From Azomonas tarimensis (lineage in GTDB: Bacteria > Pseudomonadota > Gammaproteobacteria > Pseudomonadales > Pseudomonadaceae): a stretch of 64,000 nt of DNA. A model generated the notes under the pieces. That model did not search any database, was not told the origin of the DNA, and saw nothing but the letters and a program-made list of their open reading frames with translations. Both the position numbers and the translations under genes were made by a program. Shown here in pieces: positions 15,907 to 24,839 of this stretch. Numbering within the stretch: the stretch's first letter is position 1; every line of letters begins with the position of its first letter. The stretch lies in assembly GCF_042648805.1 (NCBI RefSeq), contig NZ_JBHRXZ010000018.1, positions 1 to 64,000 of the forward strand. The letters are read 5' to 3'.

Positions 15907-16994
15907 CAGGCGCTCTTCCTCTGCAGCGTGATATGGCGGCGGCTCTCCATCAGCGGCTGGATCTTCTCGCCGAAGGTTTCCACGCCCTTGATGAAATCGT
16001 CGAAGGTGAGCATCACGCCCTGGGTGCCGGGCACCGTGGCCACCTCGTCGAGCATCCTGGCCACGCTGGCCCAGGAGCCCACCAGGGTACCCATGTTGAT
16101 GTTCACCGCCGAGGTGGGGTCGGCCATCTGGCGCACGTTGGTGTCGCTGCCGGACGTCTTGTCCGCCGCGCCCTGTTCGCCGAGCCAGGCGATGGCCTCC
16201 TGATCGGCACCGGCCTTGTAGTGCTCCCACTTGGCGCGCGCGGCCTCATCGGTTTCGTCGGCGATCACCATGAACAGCACGCAGGAGGTCACGCTGCGGC
16301 CGGTCTTCTCGGTGGCCTTGCGCAGGCGCTCGGTGGTCGGCGCGAAGGCGGTGGGGGTATTCACGCCCTTGCCGAAGCAGAAGTTGTAGTCGGCATACTG
16401 CGCCGAGAAGGCCATGCCAGCGTCCGAGGAGCCGGCACAGATAATCTTCATGTCCGCCTGGGGTTTCGGGCTGACCCGGCAGTCCTCCATCTGGAAGTGT
16501 TCACCCTTGAAGTCGCTGCGCCCGGTTTCCCAGAGATCACGCAGTACCTGGGCGTACTCGCCGAGGTAGTTGTAGCGGCTGCCAAAGAATTCGTCGCCCG
16601 GCCACAGGCCCATCTGGGTATATTCGGGCTTCTGCCAGCCGGTGACCAAGTTGACACCGAAGCGGCCACTGGAGATGGAGTCGATGGTGGAGGCCATGCG
16701 CGCCACGATGGCCGGCGGCAGCGTCAGGGTGGCGGCGGTGGCGAACAGCTGGATCTTGCTGGTGACGGCGGCGAGACCCGCCATCAGGGTGAAGGACTCC
16801 AGGTTGTGCTCCCAGAACTCGGTCTTTCCGCCAAAGCCGCGCAGCTTGATCATCGACAGCGCGAAGTCGAAGCCGTAGCCCTCGGCCTTCTGCACGATAG
16901 CCTTGTTCAGCTCGAAGCTGGGCATGTATTGCGGAGCGTTTTCGGAGATGAGCCAGCCGTTGTTGCCGATCGGGATGAAGACGCCGACGTCCAT
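15906..16994 (-). CDS. rutA: RutA, pyrimidine oxygenase (FMN-dependent)
   Basis: A 362-aa bacterial-luciferase-like flavin monooxygenase that opens the uracil ring at N3-C4 using FMNH2 from RutF and O2. The N-terminus MDVGVFIPIGNNGWLIS, the barrel segments FGGKTEFWEHNLESFTL and SSGRFGVNLVTGWQKPEY, and the length are those of RutA. It is the first gene of rutABCDEF. A ribosome binding site (GAGAGGAA) lies just upstream of the ATG. About 57 bp upstream of that is the predicted sigma-54 start site, and further up a RutR-like palindrome, as expected for a nitrogen-scavenging operon. Confidence 0.95.
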   Translation of the reverse strand: MDVGVFIPIGNNGWLISENAPQYMPSFELNKAIVQKAEGYGFDFALSMIKLRGFGGKTEFWEHNLESFTLMAGLAAVTSKIQLFATAATLTLPPAIVARMASTIDSISSGRFGVNLVTGWQKPEYTQMGLWPGDEFFGSRYNYLGEYAQVLRDLWETGRSDFKGEHFQMEDCRVSPKPQADMKIICAGSSDAGMAFSAQYADYNFCFGKGVNTPTAFAPTTERLRKATEKTGRSVTSCVLFMVIADETDEAARAKWEHYKAGADQEAIAWLGEQGAADKTSGSDTNVRQMADPTSAVNINMGTLVGSWASVARMLDEVATVPGTQGVMLTFDDFIKGVETFGEKIQPLMESRRHITLQRKSA

Positions 16995-17061
16995 GGGATT
17001 ATTCCTCTCTACGCGAAGGCCAGTGGCTGCCCTGGTGGGCGGGCAGTGCTGGCGGAGCTAG

Positions 17062-17077
17062 AGCAGGATGCGGGCCA
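17062..17077 (-). promoter_or_regulatory. Predicted sigma-54 (-24/-12) promoter of rutABCDEF
   Basis: On the minus strand the sequence is TGGCCCGCATCCTGCT. Against the sigma-54 consensus TGGCACGNNNNTTGCW, 10 of 12 defined positions match, and the invariant GG (-24) and GC (-12) are correctly spaced. It puts the transcript start near 17051, about 57 nt before the rutA ATG. In E. coli rut is NtrC/sigma-54 dependent, so the match is biologically expected. Confidence 0.65.
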
Positions 17078-17130
17078 GGTTTTAACTTTCCTTCAGGATC
17101 AAATAGTTGCAGCGGGCTTAATGCTTGTAA

Positions 17131-17146
17131 TGGACCATTTGGTCTA
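17131..17146. promoter_or_regulatory. Predicted RutR operator
   Basis: The palindrome TGGACCATTTGGTCTA (half-sites GACCA and TGGTC, 2-bp spacer) matches the RutR consensus TTGACCANNTGGTCAA at most positions. It lies about 60 bp upstream of the predicted sigma-54 promoter of rutA. RutR is a uracil/thymine-responsive repressor; its gene is not in this window. Confidence 0.7.
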
Positions 17147-17199
17147 GATTAGAGCACTTGTTTTGTGCGCGATCGGTCCGTTGTGGGGCGGCTGCCGCG

Positions 17200-17455
17200 A
17201 ACTCGGACCGGCTTTTGTAGGAGCGAGCTTGCTCGCGAAAGCGGCCTGTGAGGCTGCGCGAGGCTTCCGGTGTTGCGCCGTCCCTTCGCGAGCAAGCTCG
17301 CTCCTACGGGGGAGGCGTGTGCTTTAACGATGGGGGGAAACTCGGACCGGCTTTTGTAGGAGCGAGCTTGCTCGCGAAAGCGGCCTGTGAGGCTGCGCGA
17401 GGCTTCTGGTGTTGCGCCGTCCCTTCGCGAGCAAGCTCGCTCCTACGGGTGGACT
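17200..17455. repeat. Two tandem paired-REP units downstream of the RAYT gene
   Basis: Two direct copies of a 139-bp unit (beginning ACTCGGACCGG at about 17201 and 17340). Each unit carries a forward REP and an inverted REP (17217-17239 with 17285-17307, and 17356-17378 with 17424-17446), spaced about 45 bp apart. The pairs can fold as BIME-type cruciforms. They flank the 3' side of the RAYT gene, and the last REP ends 21 bp from its stop codon. Confidence 0.9.
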
Positions 17456-17466
17456 AGCCGCAGGTG

Positions 17467-17919
17467 TCATAGCCAGGCGGCGTCCCAGAACGGGTAGCTG
17501 CCGATCCGCTCCACCAGCCCGGCCCGCAGCGGGTTGGCCACAACGTAGCGGGCCAGCGCCCGGAGGTCTTCCTCGTCGCGTATGGCACGATCGTGATACC
17601 CCTTCTGCCAGACTGGCCCTCGCTGTTCAAGACCAAGGTTGATCGCCAGGGCGCTCCGGGATTTGAGCGTCTGCATCAGGGTTTCGAGCGTGCCAGCACG
17701 CAGTTGTATGAGCCAGTGTAGGTGGTCGGGCATCAGCACCCAGGCGAGCGAGTGGACCGCCTCGCCCTGACCAGCCAAGTGAATCTCCCGGGCCACCGCT
17801 TGTGCCTCCGACCATCGGCGGAACAGGTGTTTGCGGTGGCGGGTGACGGTGCTGAGCAGGTAGGCGTGCCCAGGTAGTGAAACACGGCCCTGGCGCAGGT
17901 TTCGTCCGTGAAAACGCAT
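17467..17919 (-). CDS. REP-associated tyrosine transposase (RAYT)
   Basis: A 150-aa Y1_Tnp (HUH-type) single-strand transposase of the REP-associated group, related to E. coli RayT/TnpA-REP. The HUH pair is in VLMPDHLHWLI (His66, His68) and the catalytic tyrosine is in WQKGYHDRAI (Tyr108), with the family segment RALARYVVANPLRAGLVERIGSYPFWDAAWL at the C-terminus. The ATG ending at 17919 gives the standard RAYT start MRFHGRNLRQGRVS; the frame is open further upstream only through REP sequence. The gene is intact and flanked on both sides by clusters of the REPs it presumably recognises and cuts. Confidence 0.92.
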   Translation of the reverse strand: MRFHGRNLRQGRVSLPGHAYLLSTVTRHRKHLFRRWSEAQAVAREIHLAGQGEAVHSLAWVLMPDHLHWLIQLRAGTLETLMQTLKSRSALAINLGLEQRGPVWQKGYHDRAIRDEEDLRALARYVVANPLRAGLVERIGSYPFWDAAWL

Positions 17920-18039
17920 GCCGTTGCGTCCTTTTTCGAGAGCAGGAGTTTGCCAGGTGGGCGAGCTGCTGTCCGAACGAAGAGTGCCCGATCCCTCAAG
18001 CAGGAGCCTCCTGGCGAACGTCGATTCTAACGCCGGCCG

Positions 18040-18855
18040 GCTGTCGCAGGCGCGAGCTTGCTCGCGAAAACGGCCTGTGGGGCTGCGCGAGGCCCTGGTG
18101 CAGTGCCGTCCATTCGCGAGCAAGCTCGCTCCTACGGGGTGGCACGTGCTTTAACGGCTGTGGATGAAGCTCGCTCCTACGGGGTGGCACGTGCTTTAAC
18201 GGCTGTGGATGAAGCTCGGGCCGGCTGTTGTAGAAGCGACCTTGCTCGCGAAAAGCGGCCTATGGGGCTGCGCGAGGCTTCTGGTGTTGCGCCGTCCATT
18301 CGCGAGCAAGCTCGCTCCTACGGGGTGGCACGTGCTTTAACGGCTGTGGATGAAGCTCGGGCCGGCTGTTGTAGGAGCGANNNNNNNNNNNNNNNNNNNN
18401 NNNNNNNNNNNNNNNNNNNNNNNNNNNNNNNNNNNNNNNNNNNNNNNNNNNNNNNNNNNNNNNNNNNNNNNNNNNNNNNNNNNNNNNNNNNNNNNNNNNN
18501 NNNNNNNNNNNNNNNNNNNNNNNGGGGGGCGGGGGCTTTGGCGGCTGGGGTGAGCTCGGGCCGGCTGTTGTAGAAGCGAGCTTGCTCGCGAAAAGCGGCC
18601 TATGGGGCTGCGCGAGGCTTCTGGTGTTGCGCCTACCATTCGCGAGCGAGCTCGCTCCTACGAGGGGGGGCGGGGGCTTTGGCGGCTGGGGTGAGCTCGC
18701 TCCTACGAGGGGAGGCGGGGGCTTTGGCGGCTGGGGTGAGCTCGGGCGGGCGTTTGTAGGAGCGAGCTTGCTCGCGAAAGCGGCCTGTGGGGCTGCGCGA
18801 GGCTTCTGGTGTTGCGCCTACCATTCGCGAGCAAGCTCGCTCCTACAGAGGGAGG
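18040..18855. repeat. Expanded REP/BIME cluster upstream of the RAYT gene
   Basis: At least ten further REP copies in alternating orientation (for example 18046-18068 and 18113-18135, and a pair near 18756-18847). Several carry substitutions: GTAGAAGCGACCTTGC near 18230 and an inverted copy reading GCGAGCGAGCTCGC near 18642. Short direct duplications lie within it, including a 45-bp unit (GAAGCTCGCTCCTACGGGG...) repeated back to back at about 18124-18213. It ends about 30 bp beyond the prfC stop codon and contains the assembly gap 18381-18523. No protein-coding gene is credible here. Confidence 0.88.
18381..18523. other. Assembly gap (143 N)
   Basis: A run of N inside the REP cluster. Its length is close to one REP-pair unit, and the sequence on both sides is repetitive, so it probably hides an unresolved number of repeat units. 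Confidence 0.98.
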
Positions 18856-18881
18856 CGCAGCACCAGGCCTCTAACGGCGTT

Positions 18882-20465
<1,584 letters not shown>

Positions 20466-20562
20466 GAAGAACCTGTGCGTGGCGAATCGGGAAAGCCGCC
20501 GATTATACGCGGTTGCCGGCGAATGGCTCAGCCTTTGGCGGCCATTCGCCGGGTCTTGCAGG

Positions 20563-22689
20563 TCAGAAGCGGAAGGTGACGCCGCCCACCAGGGTGCGCG
20601 CCGCGCCGGGACGAATGCCTTCCTGAATATCGGCTATGTACAGCTTGTCGGTCAGGTTGCGCCCCTGGATCCACAGGGTAGTGTCCAGGTTGGTCGGCAG
20701 CTTATAGCTGGCGCGGGCCGAGAGCAGGGTGCGGCCGGGTACCCGTCCGGCATCGTCCTCGTCGCCTTCGGCAATGATCGCGCGGGTGTTGGCGACGTCG
20801 GTATAGAAGGCACCGAAGTGGCTGAGGGTGGCGCTCAGGTGCCAGCCGGCGGTGTGTTCCAGCCCGAGGGTGAAGCTGCCGGCGAAGCGTGGGACTTCCG
20901 GCACGTCGTTGCCCTTGAGCGGGCCGTCACGGAAGGTGGCGTGGGTATAGTTAAGCGCGGTCTCGGCGAACAGGTTGTAGGGCGAGTCGTGGAAAGCCCA
21001 GGAGTCGATCCGCGCGCCCAGGTCCAGCCCATAGATATCGGAGTCCGCTGCGTTGACGAACAGGGCGTCACCGAAGGCATCCACGCGGTCACGGACCAGG
21101 GTGTCCTGGATGCGGTTGTAGAACAGCGCTGCGTCCAGGCTGACACCGCGGATGGCATCGGAGCGGATGCCCAGCTGGGTGTTGATGCCGGTTTCCGGCG
21201 TCAGCGGAAACTCCTCGGTGCGCGCCGACGCCGGGGCGAAGCCACGATGGATGCCGGCGTAGACCTCGCTGTTGGCAAAGCCGCTGTAGAGCAGGCTGAT
21301 GCCGGGCAGCAAGAGGCTGTTGCTGTCCTTTTCGCTCACGCCTTCTTCGCTGTTGCCGGGATGGAAGTTGGTTTTCTTGTACTGGTTGTAGGTCTCGAAG
21401 CGCAGGCCGGGGGTGACGGCCCAGTCGCCCCAGCTCAGGGTGTTCTGGGCAAACACCGAGATCGCCTCGGCATCGTAGGTCTGCAGGCGGCCGTCGCGGG
21501 TGTAGCCATCCTGTCCGGCGATGGCGTAGACGTTGCCGCGGTTGCTTTCCTTGAGTGCCTCGCCCGGGCGACCCACCGGGCGGCGGTCTGCGAAGCGGTG
21601 CTTCTCGTAGCGCAGGCCGGTCTGCACGCGATGGTCGAGTCCGAAGGCGGAGAGGCCGTTGATGTCCAGCCGGCTGTCGGCGCCAAGGGTGTGATAGCGA
21701 CGATCCCGGCCTTCCATCACACCGCCGTCCGACGGGGCTGTGCCGCGGGTCTGGAAGCGCGGGCGATCCAGTTCGGTGCCAAAGACCTTGGACGACAGGC
21801 GCACGTCATCGCTGATCTGGAAGTTGTGGGTCAGGTCCAGCTTGTAGTAGTCCACCGAAATGTTGTTGTACTCGCGGCCCTCGTCTAGCCCGCGCTTGTT
21901 GCGCGGGTTGGCGCGGTACTGCTCCAGCGACAGGTTGCTTTCGTCATAGCCCTGGCTGCGCTCGCGGAAATAGGTGCCGGAGGCGGCCAGCTGGTGGCGG
22001 TCGTTCAACTGCCATTCGAAGGCGGTATAGAAGTCGTCGAATTCGTGTTCTTCCACATCGAAGGTGCCGTCGGCTTCCTGGCCGGTATAGCTGAACACCA
22101 TGCCCAGGTCGCCCTCGGTGCGCCGATGGCTGATGTGGCTCTGACGGGTGCTCTGGTTGCCGATGCCCAGCTCCACGCGGGTCTCGGGTTCGGCCGTGGG
22201 CCTGAGGTTGCGGAAGTTGACGATGCCATGGTTGTTCAGCGGCCCATGGATGATCTGTCCGGCGCCCTTGAGCACCTCTATCTGTTCCAGGCGCTGGGTG
22301 GGTGGCGTGTAGTGGGCGCCGGAGTCCAGGTAGGAGCTGTTGTTGATCGGCGTGCCATCTTCGAGCAGCAGAACCTTGCGCGAGCGGCGCGGCGGCGCGC
22401 CACGCACGCCGATACCGGAGCGCAGGCCGAGCACGTCGTCGTCGATGGTGCGCACGCCCGGCACCTGGTCGAAGGCGTCGTGCAGGGTGTAGGGCTTGTA
22501 GGTGTCGAGGGTATCGCGGCCGAGCAGGTTGGCGGCGCCGGGCATGCCCTGGACGCTGTCGGGGACCAGGCTGCGGACGTCCATGCTCGGCAGGACGAGG
22601 CTGTCATCACCGGTCTGGGCGAGCGCCAGGGCGGGTGTGCACATCAGCAGGGAGAGCCGCAGGGCGGTAGAGCGGGAAGCGCGCTTCAT
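20563..22689 (-). CDS. TonB-dependent outer-membrane receptor, FecA-like
   Basis: A 708-aa TonB-dependent receptor, likely for a ferric chelate. The start chosen, MKRASRSTALRLSLLMCTPALALAQ, is a clear Sec signal peptide; 56 open upstream codons lack any such feature. The plug domain has TLHDAFDQVPGVRTIDDDVLGLRSGIGVRGAPPRRSRKVLLLEDG and the segment IEVLKGAGQIIHGPLNNHGIVNF, which resembles FecA-type (COG4772) receptors. The barrel ends in the standard aromatic motif GGVTFRF. There is no N-terminal signalling domain and no FecI/FecR-like pair next to it, so transcription is not controlled by surface signalling. No clear Fur box was found upstream. Confidence 0.9.
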   Translation of the reverse strand: MKRASRSTALRLSLLMCTPALALAQTGDDSLVLPSMDVRSLVPDSVQGMPGAANLLGRDTLDTYKPYTLHDAFDQVPGVRTIDDDVLGLRSGIGVRGAPPRRSRKVLLLEDGTPINNSSYLDSGAHYTPPTQRLEQIEVLKGAGQIIHGPLNNHGIVNFRNLRPTAEPETRVELGIGNQSTRQSHISHRRTEGDLGMVFSYTGQEADGTFDVEEHEFDDFYTAFEWQLNDRHQLAASGTYFRERSQGYDESNLSLEQYRANPRNKRGLDEGREYNNISVDYYKLDLTHNFQISDDVRLSSKVFGTELDRPRFQTRGTAPSDGGVMEGRDRRYHTLGADSRLDINGLSAFGLDHRVQTGLRYEKHRFADRRPVGRPGEALKESNRGNVYAIAGQDGYTRDGRLQTYDAEAISVFAQNTLSWGDWAVTPGLRFETYNQYKKTNFHPGNSEEGVSEKDSNSLLLPGISLLYSGFANSEVYAGIHRGFAPASARTEEFPLTPETGINTQLGIRSDAIRGVSLDAALFYNRIQDTLVRDRVDAFGDALFVNAADSDIYGLDLGARIDSWAFHDSPYNLFAETALNYTHATFRDGPLKGNDVPEVPRFAGSFTLGLEHTAGWHLSATLSHFGAFYTDVANTRAIIAEGDEDDAGRVPGRTLLSARASYKLPTNLDTTLWIQGRNLTDKLYIADIQEGIRPGAARTLVGGVTFRF

Positions 22690-23203
22690 TTTTATTGTCC
22701 TTCGAGTTGGCACCATTCTTCGGTGTCCATACTCGAAAAAACTGACCGATCGGGGTATAGCCTGGCAGCGCTGATGGCGTAGTGCTTTTGACGACCTACT
22801 TATGGACAGCCAGTCGGGAAGAATTCCCGGTGTTGCCTGAAAGGCCCCTCTGATCACGGCTGTGGCCCGTTTTGGACCACACCTATTGACCCCCGTGGCG
22901 CTTGGTCTTAAGGTGCGCGCCGAACGTTGAGGCTGGCACGATCCATACGGCTCAAGTACTGACGACGAGACAGCAGGACCGGATCAGCCGGACTTATTGC
23001 TTTCGGCGCACGCCTTGGGATGTAGGCGAACCAAAGTGGGGATACTGATCAGACGTTCGCACCCCAGGTTGCGTGTTGGCTGATGCGTCAAGAGTCCTCG
23101 TTCGCGAGCGTTTCCTGCTGTCCCATGGGACGGCGGAACTGCCGCCTCTTCGCATCCTCCTCGCGCGGCCCGATCCGAAACCTTATAGCTTTGGAGCGAT
23201 GCC
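22690..23203. other. Divergent intergenic region, receptor gene / speC
   Basis: A 514-bp stretch without a credible gene. It must carry the divergent promoters of the FecA-like receptor and speC. A small stem (GGCGG-AACTG-CCGCC) lies about 65 bp before the speC start. I saw no clear Fur box, riboswitch or repeat. Confidence 0.5.
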
Positions 23204-24367
23204 ATGCCCATTAATCTCGAAGATTACTACCCGCGCGCGACCTTCCAAAAGATGAAGGCTTTCGCAGACGAGCACGAAACGCCGTTCGTGGTCATCGACA
23301 CCCAGCTGATCTCCCAGGCCTACGACGAGTTGGTCAACAACTTCCCGTTCGCCAAGATCTATTACGCAGTAAAGGCCAATCCGGCGACCGAGATCACCGA
23401 GCTGCTGCGCGACAAGGGCTCGAACTTCGACATCGCCTCGATCTACGAGCTGGACAAGGTAATGGCCACCGGTGTCGGCCCCGAGCGAATCAGCTACGGC
23501 AACACCATCAAGAAGGCCCGGGACATCCGCTACTTCTACGAGAGGGGCGTACGCATGTTCGCCACCGACTCGGAAGCCGACCTGCGCAACATTGCCAAGG
23601 CCGCGCCGGGTTCGCGCATCTATGTGCGCATTCTCACGGAAGGCTCCACCACCGCCGACTGGCCGCTGTCGCGCAAGTTCGGCTGCCAGCCCGACATGGC
23701 GCTGGATCTGCTGATCCTGGCGCGCCAGCTGGGCCTGGAGCCCTATGGCATCTCCTTCCATGTCGGTTCGCAGCAGCGCGACATCGACGTCTGGGACGCC
23801 GCGGTGGCCAAGGTCAAGGTCATCTTCGACCGACTGCGCGAGGAAGATGGCATCACCCTGAAGATGATCAACATGGGTGGCGGCTTTCCGGCCAACTACA
23901 TCCAGCGCACCAACAGCCTGGAAACCTACGCCGAGGAAATCATCCGTTTCCTCAAGGAAGATTTCGGCGACGAGCTGCCGGAAATCATTCTCGAGCCCGG
24001 TCGTTCGCTGATCGCCAATGCGGGCGTGCTGGTCAGTGAGGTGGTCTTGGTGGCGCGCAAGTCGCGTACCGCGGTGGAGCGCTGGGTCTATACCGACGTG
24101 GGCAAGTTCTCCGGCCTCATCGAAACCATGGACGAGTCCATCAAGTTCCCGATCTGGACCGAGAAGAAGGGCGAGATGGAAGAGGTGGTGATCGCCGGGC
24201 CGACCTGCGACAGCGCCGACATCATGTACGAGCACTACAAGTACGGCCTGCCGTTGAACCTTTCCAGCGGTGACCGCCTTTACTGGCTGTCCACCGGCGC
24301 GTACACCACCAGTTACAGCGCCGTGGAATTCAATGGCTTCCCGCCGCTGAAGGCCTACTACATCTGA
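23204..24367 (+). CDS. speC: Ornithine decarboxylase (PLP fold III)
   Basis: A 387-aa pyridoxal-phosphate enzyme of the eukaryotic-like alanine-racemase-fold group. It decarboxylates ornithine (and perhaps lysine) to putrescine (cadaverine). The PLP lysine is Lys57 in IYYAVKANP. Other family motifs are GISFHVGSQQRD, NMGGGFPANY, EPGRSLIANAGVL and the C-terminal catalytic cysteine in GPTCDSADIM. In P. aeruginosa this short form is the constitutive SpeC (PA4519), whose neighbourhood this window shares. An ATG preceded by GGAGCG gives the start. Confidence 0.96.
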   Translation: MPINLEDYYPRATFQKMKAFADEHETPFVVIDTQLISQAYDELVNNFPFAKIYYAVKANPATEITELLRDKGSNFDIASIYELDKVMATGVGPERISYGNTIKKARDIRYFYERGVRMFATDSEADLRNIAKAAPGSRIYVRILTEGSTTADWPLSRKFGCQPDMALDLLILARQLGLEPYGISFHVGSQQRDIDVWDAAVAKVKVIFDRLREEDGITLKMINMGGGFPANYIQRTNSLETYAEEIIRFLKEDFGDELPEIILEPGRSLIANAGVLVSEVVLVARKSRTAVERWVYTDVGKFSGLIETMDESIKFPIWTEKKGEMEEVVIAGPTCDSADIMYEHYKYGLPLNLSSGDRLYWLSTGAYTTSYSAVEFNGFPPLKAYYI

Positions 24368-24390
24368 GCCGGGTGGGGGGCCCCGAGTAC

Positions 24391-24557
24391 TGGTGCTACG
24401 ATGCTATGGCGGCCCACCGGATGGGCAAGCACCTGGATGTCAGCGTAACGTGCAGAACCTGACCGACAAGCGTTATTTCGATCAGGTCTTCACCGCCCAT
24501 ATGGCGCACGTCGCGGCCGCCGGCACCGCGCTGCCAAGCACCAACTGCCGCTTCTGA
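24391..24557 (+). pseudogene. Frameshifted C-terminal remnant of a TonB-dependent receptor
   Basis: Right after speC the + strand encodes YDAMAAHRMGKHLDVSV (frame of 24397), which after a one-base loss near 24446 continues in another frame as NVQNLTDKRYFDQVF and ends in CRF plus TGA at 24555. That is the last-barrel-strand signature of siderophore receptors of the FpvA/FhuE type (L-x-V-x-NxxNLxDKxYF, then a terminal aromatic). Only about 50 codons survive and there is no start codon. A terminator-like hairpin follows. The upstream part of the receptor gene has been deleted up to the end of speC. Confidence 0.75.
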
Positions 24558-24572
24558 CCCCCAGGCAGCCAG

Positions 24573-24607
24573 GGCCGCGCTCCGCAACGGGCGCGGACCT
24601 TCGCTTT
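24573..24607 (+). terminator. Rho-independent-like terminator after the receptor remnant
   Basis: GGCCGCGC (24573-24580) can pair with GCGCGGACC (24591-24599) with one bulged base, followed by a moderately T-rich stretch (TTCGCTTTTCC). It lies 16 bp after the stop codon of the receptor remnant. Confidence 0.45.
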
Positions 24608-24839
24608 TCCGGAGCGGGCCGGGCAGCGGTTTGCTCCGGCCCGTCCCGCCTGCGCGAGGGCGAACGGCGGCACCGCGCCGGGAGCCGTCCCTCCGGGCTT
24701 CGCCTGCGGCGGTTGGGTAAAGCTACCCCATCAAATGTTTACTCTCCTTTTACCCGCCGCCCCGTTCCCCCGAATCGGGCCAGTCTCTACCATTTCCGTA
24801 TCGTCAACTGTTCTCATTTTCCTTCAAGGACGTCCCGTC

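Noticed and set aside
17200..18855. Regularly spaced repeats that could be taken for a CRISPR array
   Set aside because: Repeats alternate in orientation, the spacers are themselves repeated, and a RAYT gene rather than cas genes is present. They are REP elements.
24735..24839. Longer N-terminus of the macA-like adaptor
   Set aside because: The extra 35 codons precede a normal signal-anchor start (MPSSILRPVRR) and have no signal features.
24700..24839. A PvdS-type iron-starvation box upstream of the macA-like gene
   Set aside because: TAAAG at 24718 is not followed by CGT at the required distance.
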